Part shown: piece by piece, positions 34,624 through 48,536 of the stretch
How the letters are laid out: every line of letters begins with the position of its first letter
Position numbering within the stretch: position 1 is the first letter of the stretch
Assembly: GCA_021464525.1 (NCBI GenBank)
Contig: JADRCO010000057.1
Span: 1-61,844, forward strand
Source of the DNA: Rhizophagus sp. LPA8_4_AMF
Taxonomy: Eukaryota; Glomeromycota; Glomeromycetes; Glomerales; Glomeraceae
Direction: 5' to 3'
Length of the DNA: 61,844 bases
Notes under the pieces: model-generated
Databases searched by the model: none
Told to the model about the DNA's origin: nothing
The model's input: only the letters and a program-made list of their open reading frames with translations
Position numbers and translations under genes: made by a program

Positions 34624-36984
34624 TTAAACTCTTGATAAGTGATTTGGAGCTTCATGGTATAAACTTTTTAATCTATATGCTTCCGATAATAGCAATTCAA
34701 TATCTTGTTCTTTCCATTGAGCTGTTGGTAATGATTGTAAAAACATCATAATTCCCTATAAAAAAAATTGTCAAAGAATTTTTTTTTAAAGAAAATTCTT
34801 CGAAAATACAAATAAATACCTGAAAATCTTTAGTTTTTAATTCATCCGACCATTTATCTAGAAATGCTGCGCAAACATATAAATGAAACACTGAAAACCC
34901 ATCTGATCTTTCCGCCTATAAATTTTTATAAGAATTTTTATGTAAGTAATTAAAAGAATTTATTTATTTATTTTCTTCGTGTTTGTATTCTTCTTACCAA
35001 ATAAGTATCCCACATTCTAATTGTATGTTTTAAAGACATTTCACGCATTAACAGACAATTCATCCATCTAAAAGCAAATTGAAGGTATTCAACACCTTCC
35101 TTTTGTAAGTGAGCCGCAAGTGGTGCTATAAACAAGAATTTATTATCCGAGAGTTTATGAATAAAATCTATCAAATTATATTTCTAAAATCGAAAATATA
35201 CCATTTATTCTGTTAATCAAATCCTTTAATTTATTAATTTGCCTTTGTATACCAGGTTGTGCAAATGTATAATTATCCTATGAAATATGAGAAAGTGTTA
35301 TAATGAATATCGTTTAAATTTATTATAATATTTTGATTCTTAACTTACCTGAATACCGTCAAGTAACTTAGATAAACACCAAAAACTATCTGCCTCAATC
35401 ACGTCTAAAACATTCTTTGGAAGACAACTGGTATCATAATTTTCTGGATTTTCATCTGCAATGGAAATTTCGGATTAATTAAACGAAATTTAAAATCATC
35501 ACAATAAAATACCGACCAATATAAAAAGAAAGGAAAACTTGGAAGAATGGAGTAACAAGATCATTGATTCCCTGAACATATCCACTAGCAGGATGACGGA
35601 TGGCCCATACATAAAGTACACGTTCTAAACACTATAAAAAAAATTATTGATAAATTAACCAAAAATAAAAAAGCTTGCTTAAATACTAACCTGCTGAGTA
35701 GTCTCACATTGATAAAGAATAGTACCAGGATTAGTCCGAGGTACATCAATATGAATTTGATGCCAAATTGTTTGATCCAATCCAGCAATACCTCTAGCAT
35801 ATGCTTGTGAGACACCTTCAAAATATTCTTGCCTTTTTCGAGCTAAAGTCTTAACCTGACGGTCAGCATTACAAGGAAGATATTCCTAATATTGTCGAAA
35901 TAAACAATAAATAAAATTTTAAGAGAACGGTCACAAAAGTTTGTTTTTAAACGTACTAAAAGTAATTGCCATGTTATTGATCTTAGTTCGCTTGGCAACT
36001 CATTCGGTATGCCCAGCCAATTGAGATTTCTGAGTGCATCTATGTACAAAAAAATGTATTATATATCTAGTTTAATTCAATAACACTTATTCTTAAATAT
36101 TCCACATACCCAAATCGATATTTGCATTTTGCAATACATCTTTGAATTTGTTAAGACACCTTTCGAATCTCAACCTTTGTGTTTCATCTAGTCGATTGAC
36201 AGTTGAGTCTGAGAGTTTCATCGAATCTATTGCCTTCATAGGATCTAAAAGACATAATTAATTTAATAATGTATAAAACAATTAAAAAAAACTTTATATT
36301 TACCTTTAATTAGTAAATCGATATTAGATTTAAGCCCAATAGAGCTTTTTTCAACAAGTGTTGATTGATCAGAACTTATTACTGACACTTTCTCATCATC
36401 AACTTCCTTTGTTTGCAATTCTTTAATACGATTGTGATCTCTTAATTTATCTATGGACGAATCTATATCTGATATATCATCATTTGCATCAGAACGAAAT
36501 GTACTTCCGGATGGATTTGGAGATGGTTCACGACGAGGCGATTGTGGTGACTGAGATTGTAAGTATCTTTTATAAGTGGACTTAGTAAGTATAAAACAAA
36601 CTAAATTTTGTAAGATATAATTAATTGAATTCCATAGATACCTTAAACCATCAGAATTATTTATCGATACGGTTTGCCCATAAGAATATGTTGCTCCAAT
36701 TACCAATTTTGTAGCACCGGTTTTCGTTTCAACCGGTTTTACACTAAAAAAGTTTTAATCATAAATATTTGCAATAGACCTTTGGAAGAAAAGTGATAAC
36801 AAATATGCAGTTACCTTCCTGGTAATGTAGAAGTATGTGGTCGCAAAAGGCTCCTTTAAAAAATACTAGTTAGAACGATGGATAAACTGTAAGAAAAAAT
36901 AAAGAGAGAAAATATATATATATATAAAATAAATAATAAAGTTGGAGAGAATGCATACTTTTTAGTGAAGTTAATATCGGCCAT
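34624..36984 (-). CDS. GYP1: TBC-domain Rab GTPase-activating protein, Gyp1/TBC1D22 type
   Basis: Thirteen exons from 36959-36984 down to 34624-34755: 36815-36853, 36642-36743, 36304-36566, 36110-36244, 35957-36039, 35691-35885, 35517-35631, 35349-35455, 35202-35277, 34998-35125 and 34820-34915 lie between. Product 498 residues. Gyp1 stimulates GTP hydrolysis by Ypt1 and related Golgi Rabs. A Ser-rich disordered N-terminal part (to about 180) precedes the TBC domain, which has the Arg finger in IHIDVPRT (Arg266) and the Gln finger in YVQGIND (Gln301), so it should be active. SDGFSVFHLYVCAAFL and WKEQDIELLLSEAYRLK are TBC1D22-like. One donor is the rare GTCGGT (after 35517). Intron 3 uses an AAAAG acceptor just after a TACTAAG branch site. 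It shares its promoter with GOS1. Confidence 0.93.
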
Positions 36985-37136
36985 TTACTCACTTATATTG
37001 GTGGTTAAAATAAAAATTCTTTCGCAAACGACAAAATTTAAGTTAATCACGTGGATTGCACTTTAATGATATCATGTACCAATCAGTCAATATATTTGCC
37101 GCCGCATTTCAATTTAATTTCTTTAGTATCAAAAAA
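36985..37136. promoter_or_regulatory. Bidirectional promoter between GYP1 and GOS1
   Basis: Only 152 bases separate the two start codons, which point away from each other. A CACGTG (E-box type, inside AATCACGTGGATT) lies at 37048-37053, roughly 65 bases from the GYP1 ATG and 84 from the GOS1 ATG. Both products act at the early Golgi, so shared control is plausible but not shown. Confidence 0.6.
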
Positions 37137-38269
37137 ATGAATAGTAATAAATCGTTGACTCCCGGTTCTCCATCACCTGCTACTCTTCATGCTCCTCTGT
37201 CTAACCTCACTTCAAACGATCTTTCCTGGGAGTATTTGCGGAAGCAAGCCCGACAATTTGAAAATGAACTTGAACAAAAACTTACCAGTTATTCTAAAAT
37301 AGCAGCACAAGTTGGAAGAAGTGTGGGATATAGTAAAGAAGGTAAAGGTGCGACAGGAAATTCGAGCGAAGCCATGGAATTGGAATTAGAAGAATTAATC
37401 AAGAAGGTATATTTTTTTTCTAATTTGATTCTCAATTTGAGGATAAATTTAATAAATATATATGTTTATTTTTTAGCTTACTTCAGTTGTGAATTCTATG
37501 GCAGAAGTTGTGGATAGACCTTCAGCAACACCAACAAATCCATCAATGATGCATATGCTTCAAAGGCACAGAGATATTTTATATGATTATTCAAAAGAAT
37601 TTAAAAAGACAAAAGTATGTAAGAAAAAATGATTATATTTAATTATTTAAAATAAGAAATTTATATAATTCAATTTATAGGCAAATATACAGGCAGCAAA
37701 AAATCACTCTGATTTGTTAAATTCAGTTAGAAATGATATCAGGCGAGTTGAATATTGAATATTAATTTTTCGACATAAAATAAGTAAAATAAGTATTCTT
37801 TATTAATTAAAGTTGCATTTTATAGCTCTTTCAAATCAGGAATAAGTAGTGAGACTGATTATTTTTTAGGTGAAAGAGGCAGAATAGAAAGTTCACATAG
37901 GATGACAGATATGATTATTGAGTAAGTTTTGATTTATTATTTATTAGATCAAAGATAGTTTCAATCAATTGATATTTTTATTACAGACAAGCATATGAAA
38001 CGAGAGAAGAAATTGGAAGACAAAGGAATATATTATTAAACATGAATAGTCGAATGAACCGTTTGACAAGTACGTAGAAATAACATTGGTTTTTTTATGA
38101 CATTTTAATTTATTTCTCTTATTTTTTTTCTTTAGACATGTTTCCTGGAATTAACAGTTTAATAGGTAGAATAAACTTACGAAAAAGGCGCGATACGATT
38201 ATATTAGCTTTTATAATTTCTTTTTGTATTATTTTAATATTTTTATATATGAGACATACTTCAAGTTAA
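37137..38269 (+). CDS. GOS1: Golgi SNARE Gos1/GS28 (GOSR1)
   Basis: Six exons: 37137-37406, 37477-37614, 37681-37742, 37826-37921, 37987-38069 and 38136-38269, giving 260 residues. This v-SNARE works in transport within and to the Golgi. Seen: the N-terminal SWEYLRKQARQFENELEQKL, a helical Habc-like region ending in HRDILYDYSKEF, a SNARE-motif stretch (MTDMIIEQAYETREEIGRQR) and a C-terminal anchor (about 240-256) with RKRRD just before it. The intron after exon 3 begins with GC (AG/GCGAGT) instead of GT; only this junction keeps the protein open and restores the family NDISSF sequence. An upstream in-frame ATG at 37074 exists, but the family starts near 37137. Confidence 0.92.
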
Positions 38270-38435
38270 TTCGTTGCTAAAGAACTATTTGATATAATCA
38301 GATTATCAATCAAAAAAATGAAATTTTAGATAATAGAATAAATTAATAGATAATATCCCATAATAATATCAGTGCCGGTCATGTTATTATTTATAGTTAA
38401 TATAATAACCTCAAAAAATAAATATATTTCCGATT

Positions 38436-40445
38436 ATGGCCTACCACATGTACTACATACGTCATTACCCCCAGGTTTTTACCCTGTTGATTAGATCCGT
38501 TTGCCAAAAATCAGACATGAAAAATTTTCGTTCTAATTCTTTTGTTTCTTGTGTTGGTTTTCTTGCTACCATAAAGAAAAAACCTTTCGTAAAATTTTCA
38601 TCCGTTTTATTAACTCAGCGTATAATGGCTACTAATACGAAAATCTCTAGCGACAATAAGCAACTTTTTGTAAGATCTGATAAAATTGCACATTTTAAAC
38701 AAGATGGTAATGCATATGAATTATATGTAAACTATCAAATAGGAAGAATCTATTTCATATTTCTAAAATATCTATTCTAGTATGGTCTATTTTTACTCCC
38801 TTGGCTCAGCAATTCAATGCAGCGAATTTAGGGCAAGGCTTTATGGAGTATATATTTTCTTTGCAATAGTATATTATGTATTATATTCATGAAATTAACA
38901 AAAATCTTTAAAGTTTTCCTCCACCAGATTTTGTAATAGAAGCTGCAACTAAAGCAATTAATAATCGGAATGATCATCAATATAGGTTAGATGTCGCTTT
39001 ATGTCTGACTAAAATTATAAAATTTTTTTTTTTTCATATTTTTATATACTTGCAGTCCTCCTAAGGGTCGAGCAAGTCTAAAAAGTATTTTAGCGAAGTC
39101 ATATAGTCCTTTGTTTAATCGAGCATTAGATCCTGATTCAGAAATTCTTCCCACTGCGGGGGCAAATGAAGGTTTAAAATTTTTTTATTCGTGGCTCATT
39201 AATTATAATATTATTTTTGATTATGATAGTTTATTAAAATTTATTATTTTCCATAAAAAAAGGTTTATACGCAATCTTCGCTGCATTTTTGGATCCTGGA
39301 GATGAAGTTATTCTAATTGAACCATTTTTTGATCAATATATTGTAGGTATCCTGTCCTTTTAAGGTAAATTATATACTTACGCTCTTGTCCTACTATTTA
39401 TCACATATTAGGCTAATGTCACCATGAATGGTGGTGTTCCGGTCTATGTCCCGTTAAGGCCTATGGGTAACACAAATAAAATCATGTCATCAAGAGACTG
39501 GAAGTTAGACATTAATGAACTTCGATCAAAAATTACATCGAAAAGCAAAATCATTGTTTTTAACACTCCGCATAATCCTGTGGGCAAAGTCTTTTCAATA
39601 GAAGAAATGGCGGAAATAAATAAATTAGCCGAAGAATTTAATTTGATAATCATAAGTGATGAAGTGGTATGCGAATTTCAGATTTATTTTCATTTTATAA
39701 ACGAAAATTTTTTAAGTCATTTATAATTTTACGTAAGTATGATCGACTTTATTATGAACCTGACGTTCATGAGCGAATTGCCAATCTTTCTGGTGCATGG
39801 GAACGTACCATCACTGTTGGCAGTGGTGGCAAAACTTTTGGCACGACTGGATGGCGCATTGGTTGGTTGATTGGACCAAAACATTTGATAGGGGCTGCCT
39901 TATCCGCACAGACTAGAATCGTCTTTTGTGTTAATACACCGCTTCAGGTATTTTAATGATTTACGCATCATTTGATAATTTTTTTTTATCCTATTATAAT
40001 ATTTATAACCATTTATGCTTATTAATTAATTATACAGGAAGCACTTGCCATTTCATTTGATTTAGCTGAAAAACATAATTATTTTGAGAATAATATTGAA
40101 GAATATACACGTAGACGCGAAAAATTGATGAAAGCATTAACGGATGTTGGACTTCCCTATACTATTCCTCAAGGGAGTTATTTTATACTTGCAAATACTG
40201 CAAAAATCAAGATTCCTGAAGATTATCCATATCCAGATGTTATTTTACAACGTCCTAGAGATTTTAAGGTATGTTACTGGATGGCAAAGGAAATTGGGGT
40301 AGTAGCGATTCCACCAAGTGAGTTTTATTGTGAGGAAAATGCACATCTTGCTGAAAACTTTATTAGATTGGCATTTTGCAAAACTGATAAAACATTAGAT
40401 GAAGCTGCTAAAAATTTACAAAATTTGAAGAAATATATCGAATAA
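38436..40445 (+). CDS. BNA3: Kynurenine aminotransferase (class I/II PLP aminotransferase, Bna3 type)
   Basis: Eight exons: 38436-38706, 38781-38847, 38914-38985, 39056-39171, 39263-39342, 39412-39666, 39738-39947 and 40038-40445, giving 492 residues. It transaminates kynurenine to kynurenic acid, and homologues also act on glutamine or cysteine conjugates. Seen: DVWSIFTPLA, NLGQGF, the PLP-contacting FNTPHNPVGKVFS, ISDEVYDRLYYEP, and SGGKTFGTTGWRIGW with the Schiff-base Lys319. The first 63 residues are basic with few acids (ATIKKKPFVKFSSVLLTQR) and look like a mitochondrial presequence. A second in-frame ATG at 38625 (MATNTKISS) would give a 429-residue cytosolic form close to the yeast size. 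Exon 1 was ended at 38706 because only this donor yields the conserved VWSIF. Confidence 0.93.
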
Positions 40446-40609
40446 TAAATTTATAATAAATTTTTGGTCTAAAGTAATTGTTATGTGTTTCGGAAATATT
40501 AAAGTCCCATAAATTCTCCTTAATATGTCCAAAATTACCTGTAAGCCGTAGAATTCCCCGATAAAAAATCGTTCATATTATTTTTTTTACTATAATTACT
40601 TATATAAAT

Positions 40610-40691
40610 GGCGACGTGCCCGAGTGGTCCAAGGGGCCAGGTTTAGGCCCTGGTATGGAAACATGCGTGGGTTCAAACCCCACCGTCGTCA
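40610..40691 (+). tRNA. trnL-UAG: tRNA-Leu, anticodon UAG
   Basis: An 82-base class II tRNA. The acceptor stem is GGCGACG with CGTCGTC (one G-U pair) and discriminator A. The anticodon arm is CCAGG-TTTAGGC-CCTGG, giving UAG, which reads CUA codons and other CUN by wobble. The long variable arm is TATGGAAACATGC, and the T arm GTGGG-TTCAAAC-CCCAC includes box B. Box A is TGCCCGAGTGG. There is no intron and no encoded CCA. Confidence 0.95.
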
Positions 40692-40709
40692 CATTAATTC
40701 AATATTTTA

Positions 40710-40716
40710 TTTTTTT
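40710..40716 (+). terminator. RNA polymerase III terminator of tRNA-Leu
   Basis: A run of seven T lies 19 bases after the tRNA discriminator base, as expected for pol III. Confidence 0.75.
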
Positions 40717-41753
40717 ATATGTAACGGGTAGTAACAGATTTATGCAGAGTCATGTGCTTCTATAACTTTTGATCAAATTAACTATTTAAACACTTGCATT
40801 ATGCACATTATATGAAAAATTCAAATAAAATTAAAATTAAAATAAAATTATCTTGCAAAATATTTATGGATGTGATGTATAACATCATTTGTCAAACATT
40901 TTACAAAATAAGGTTTGGAAGATTCAATCTAAGAACATTTTTCTTGTATTATTATAATACGTCAGGATTTTTTGTGTTACGAATTTAACTGGTTTTTTTT
41001 AAATACAGGTTTTTCCGTGATTATTTGCAAGATTAGAGATTAACTTTTTTGTGCGCAAAATTAAAGTTTAATATTCATTATAACTTAATTTTATCGGATA
41101 ATCTTAATGAACCCATTTTAAGCGACTAACACTTAATGATTTGTATGAACAAATAATATCATCAGAAACAAACATATATAGAATTTTTTTCGCTTTCCCG
41201 CCAAATTGTTAATCTTAGACACTGGTACATACCGATTTTTACAGACGCTGAAAGATTTACATGGTAAAATTCTTTAAACGTATTTTAATTGAATTGGGTA
41301 CACATGTTATTAAGATATACGGATAGGCCAGCATTTGATCGACGAATGTGGGGTTGGTAAAAGGAACGCCAACCTGCATCAAATAATTGCATAAACATCA
41401 AAAGTTTTTCACACGAAAAATTCGAAAAATTCTAATGCAGTATTGTAACACAAATTTTTAAATTTATCAATTAATTATATTATCTTCATTATATACAAAG
41501 GAAAAATATTATATTGATATAACAGAGATTTTTTTTATTCAATTGTTCGTGATGTTTAATAATCTGCTTATTTCCAAAAAAAGTATTGTTCAAAGCTTAT
41601 TCCAAAAGAGAAAAGTAAAGTTAAAAAAGGAAAATAATAGAAAAAAATGTTCGGGATCTTATTGTTATTTTCAGTGCAAGTCAAAAGATGTTTTCATAAA
41701 CATAATTGACTAGAACACGAGAAAATAATAAAGCTTATTTTTTTGTGTTCAAA

Positions 41754-44332
41754 TTACTGAGCACAGCTTATACGATAATCCCCATCGTCGCCCTGTTTCG
41801 TGACAATCCACTTCAAGTGTTCAGGGTTAACCCATTGTTGCATATCTTCAGGCGAAATTTTGTCCATACCAATATATTGCAAAATATGCGCATCTTCAAG
41901 TATAGTGGGTTGATGAGGATGGAAGGTAAGGATCTGAGAAAACCTATAAAGTTGAATTTAATTTTATTTGATGCATGTAATTTAAATCTTTGCATATCGT
42001 CAAAATAAGAAATATTTTTAACTTCTTTTACCCGTCTTGACCATTTTGACATTCAATGGTTGTTCCTCGTGGACAATGTAACAACTTAAACGGAAGATGC
42101 AATTCTTTTTCAGATTTTAGTTTGTTATTCGATACTCGATAAGGATTATGACGTTTATTTCTTTTCATGAGGTTACGAATGTGAAGATGCTATAAAATGA
42201 ATATACATTGTTTGAACGTCGTCAATATTGAATAAGTTGTTTCTAAGCTGTATGAAAATACGAATAAAATATCAACATTAATTAACTTACTCGAGCTAAT
42301 TTATCCTGGAAAGCGACTTTAGCTTCATCCACTTGTTTGTACAAGCGTCGATTAAGTCGCTAAATATGTTATATATAATGTTTATAAAATATTTCATGCG
42401 ATTCCCACGATACATTTGCAAAAATAACGCGTAAAAATCAAAACTCTTCTACAATTTACCTCCAGTTCTCGAAGTTCAGATTTTTGCCTTTCAATTTCAG
42501 CATCTGTCGTCGCAGACGACTTTGCCGAATTTGCGCCATTTTTTTGACCTGGTAATCCTAACCACCTAATTTCTTTTTTATCTTTAGCTATAATGTCCAT
42601 TGCCATCAATACATTTAAAGCATCGTACACACGACGTCTAATATTTTTTTGATCCACCTTTTGCTACAACGACAAATATAATATTGATCGACATATTGAC
42701 GTAATGTTTAAATATCTTTGACAACATAATAGGGAAATAAATTGTGATACTCACCCCGTTTCCATGTTCTGACATCTGGGCTGCAAAATCTTCAGCAAGT
42801 TCATCTGCAACCTAATGCATTAAATGCAGCATAAAACATATTGCAAGTTACTAGGGATGTTCACATATGTACAGTACATTAAGATATTTTGTATGAACGA
42901 AAAGTAATGAATATTCATTCCTACAGTCATATTTTCTTTTATTTATTAATTTATTTTATTTAATTTATTCCTTTTTTTTTCCTTTTAAAGCGCGTAATCC
43001 CTATAGGTACTCGACTTCATCTTCTCATTACCTACCTCATTATAAGTTGTCATGCCTTTTAATTCCACTTTATCGCACACTTGCTTGCTAAAATGTCTAA
43101 GACCTTTGTTTTGTCGTAAAATTTGTTGTTGCGGAACTTGTTCACCCAACATACTACCGGCATCACTACTGTCATTTGGTGTAATTGGAGAATCTTTAGA
43201 TGATGAACTCATCGCGTTAGCCGCGGGCACAATGTGAAGCGAAGAAAGGCAGGGTGTAATTCCGCTGCTACGAATTTATTTGGGCCATGTTTTTATGTGG
43301 AATAAATATTTGGTTAGTATACGGTTTTGTCAAAAAGAAGACTGCTGAACAAATAAGTAAAAGAATAAAAGGCATGATAATAGAGCTCGTATTTCTCGAC
43401 CATAATATTCAACTCCCAGAAAGATCAGCAGGAGGGAGGGGAATAGAGCAGGAATTCTTTTGATTTTTTTTTATTTTTTGATGAACGAAATATCTTCGTT
43501 TTCGCTCTCTCCTCTCAAATACTTTTCAGGCTCACTCATTGCCTTTTTGTTTGTTATATAAAGAGGGGGGCAACACTCACCTCTCTTGGCAAACATTATT
43601 GCAACTACCATTACTTTCATCACCTTCACTATCTCTATCCCCTTCCTCCCTCCTGTCATCAAATCTTGGTCGTTTAATATTGATCTGATCTATTTGTCGT
43701 CTATCCTTTCTATAATCATCATCATTGCTTTGTAAAATTTGAGATAATGTTGAAGGTCTACGACGCATCTGTTGCATAATAGTTTTTGCAGGTGGTGCTG
43801 TAGATAAATTCATATGACCAAGCTTTTGCTGTAGATTGAACTGTTGTTGATGAATATCCTGTTGAAGAGTGAACCTGTCTAAGGTAGAGGGCGCGCCATA
43901 CTCCATGATATGATAATTAGGTTCACTACTACGTCTAATCTCAAGACGTGGTCTGGCAGAAACTAACGAGGGCGAATGACTCCCTCTAAGTTGGGGCGAT
44001 ACGGAAAACTGTAAATTACTATTTCCTGGTGTATTAAAGCCAGTAACTACATTGGTGGTCGTGTTGATTGGAGGAAGGATGTTGGGGCTAGTCTGGTTTT
44101 CAAAACCTTTTGAAATAAATCGTTGTTCTGACGCTGCCGGCGAAGAAGTAGAATAAACTTGGAAATAAAATTTAGCTTGAGTGTTATTTGCACTTATAAG
44201 GTGAGCACGCGGGTCACTGGAATAAACACAATGCCGAGGTGGTGGTGGAGGCACAACTACACTAGGGGTAGGTGGTGCAGTATGCACTGGCGCGGAAAGA
44301 TTTGGAGGAAATATAAAAGGTGGTGTGGCCAT
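41754..44332 (-). CDS. TFDP1: Transcription factor DP (E2F dimerisation partner)
   Basis: Seven exons: 43581-44332, 43036-43267, 42755-42811, 42460-42663, 42291-42359, 42032-42189 and 41754-41943, giving 553 residues. DP pairs with E2F to bind cell-cycle promoters. The winged-helix DNA-binding domain is exact for the family: GLRHFSKQVCDKVELKG, TTYNEVADEL, QKNIRRRVYDALNVLMAM (recognition helix at about 352-369) and KKEIRWLGLP. It is followed by the coiled coil (IERQKSELRELERLNRRLYK) and a marked-box-like end (LPFKLLHCPRGT, IECQNGQDG). The first 250 residues are a Pro/Gln-rich disordered extension encoded by one exon, longer than in animal DP1. Such E2F/DP control is kept in early fungi and lost in Saccharomyces. 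The ATG at 44332 is the first in frame. Confidence 0.93.
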
Positions 44333-45883
44333 TTTCAAAATGTGCAGTTAAAATTCAAATTACGAAAAAAAAGAAAAAAAAATTGTAAAGGATAAAAAAA
44401 AAAAATTTTTATTTTGCCAGAAATTTTATATATAATGTTCAAATAATTTTTTATTTTTTTTTTTCTTTTTTTAATAATATTTAGTTATTATAGTTATATA
44501 CACTCCCCCTTTATAAATCTATAAGGCGGGAAATTTTTGATAAAGTGTTCTTTAATAATTAATAATTATGAACGCTTTAACAAGTAAAATAAAAGAATAA
44601 TACGAAAATAATCAATACACGAGAAGCCATGAACTCGGCACGACTTCAAAAATTTTTTTTTTTAATATTATATGTATAAAGATGGATAATATATATATAT
44701 ATATAAAAAGAAAAAAAAAGAAAAAAAAACGGAAAGCGGATTTAAGAAGACCGAAGATGAAGAAAGGGAGTGTTGTAAATAAAAAATTTTTTTAAATCAA
44801 CATAACCATGTATATCTTCAAATATGGTTAAAAAAACCCTAAAAAAAATTATCGATAGGAGAAAAAAATTAGAGTTGATGCGTTGCTTTTGGTAAAACTT
44901 GGCGGGTTTATTTCAATTTTACAGTAATACTAAATTTCACTGTATAAAAAAACCCGTTTAAATTGTCTGTGTGCCCTATTATGAAATTATATTGAAATTA
45001 TATTGATGATGCGACGAATTAACGATTTTATGAACGTTCTATTAAAAGTCTATGAATTGTGTGTTACTATTTAGTTCATATAGATTTTAGATTAGGGTTA
45101 TTATCCCGCTAGACATAAAGGAATAAGTCACACAGATCAGGTTTATATTGTCGATTAAAATTATATGTGATTGTGCTGCAGGGGGCTTATACAGCTTACT
45201 GCTAAACGTCAAACTTTTATTGCATTCGCCCCTCTTTCCAATCAATTTTAAAAATTCAAAGTTATACCTTTTCTCCCCGCTTCTACCTTTATAACAAAGA
45301 ACTTGAATACACTTCTCACATGCAAAAGCCCCATTCTCTCGTGAAATGTCCTTACTAACGGCTCTCTTTTCCCGTATCTGCGCTTCTCCACACAGACTTG
45401 CATAAGAAAAACAAGAAATACGGCGTCGGAAGAAAACTAAAACAGTTTATATTTTCTTTGAAAAAGTTTTATAAACAAAGAGTTTATCTTGTATAAAAGG
45501 CAAGAAACAAATTAAAAAATAGGCGCAATAACCCATTATACAAAGGATATTCGAATACTAATTGTTTAAAAAAAAATTATCATATCTACGATTGTGAATC
45601 ATAAATCCTTTTACGAACCAACCCTAGCCTAATTAGGTGTCATTCACCAAAGACTTTCCGGAGATGACCTTTTGTATTTACTAATAATAAAACTTTTTTT
45701 ACGTTTCTTCGATCTTCTCTTGCCAAAATGCGGAGTCCGCATTCTTACCTCATATGATTAAAAGTAGAAGATTTATAATAGGAATAGTTATTAAAAAATA
45801 ATGAAATAATAATAATAATGATTATTAAATATTTATAACCCTTTGCAAGTTTACCCTCCCAAATTATTAAGTAATGCCCGAAA
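44333..45883. other. Intergenic region, no gene seen
   Basis: About 1.55 kb between the DP start and the PFK-2/FBPase-2 stop. It has A/T and GAAAA runs near 44360-44720 and otherwise nothing recognisable. It should contain the DP promoter. Confidence 0.6.
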
Positions 45884-48178
<2,295 letters not shown>

Positions 48179-48536
48179 AATTAACAGCCGCACGTATTAA
48201 TCACTTTCTGTCAATCAAAAATAAATACTGAAGAACAAAGAGTAGATAAACGAAACGTTTATTCTAAGTTAAGACCTTTTATTCTTAAGCTGATATTTTT
48301 ATTGTACGATATAACACGCAGTGATTATCCAGTGTACAAATTACGAGATATATCAACAAGTTAGCTAATCACAATAATGGTAAGTTTTTGAAGGAACAAT
48401 TATCAGTTTATTAGTTTTTGTTACATTTTTATATGGTCTAATTAGGAAATGATGATTATGAGTGATATTCACACCTGAAAATATACATATATTTATATTA
48501 TTTTTTCTATAAAATAAAATATTAGTATAAAAACTA
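48179..48536. other. Short intergenic region, no feature seen
   Basis: 358 bases between the PFK-2/FBPase-2 start and the apyrase stop, both on the minus strand. It should hold the former's promoter. Confidence 0.6.

Larger units (their letters stand above)
40446..41753. other. Intergenic region holding one tRNA gene
   Basis: Apart from tRNA-Leu (40610-40691) and its terminator, nothing gene-like is seen. The rest is A+T-rich and leads to the convergent 3' end of the DP gene. Confidence 0.6.

Noticed and set aside
38707-38780. KAT exon 1 extended to NAYELY before a later donor
   Set aside because: That junction runs into a stop. Using GTAATG at 38707 yields the conserved DVWSIFTPLA.
43471-43662. 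Open frame running on past DP exon 1 (ECCPPLYITNKK...)
   Set aside because: It is intron read-through. The GTGAGT donor at 43580 joins in phase to the exon at 43267, which continues directly into the DP DNA-binding domain.
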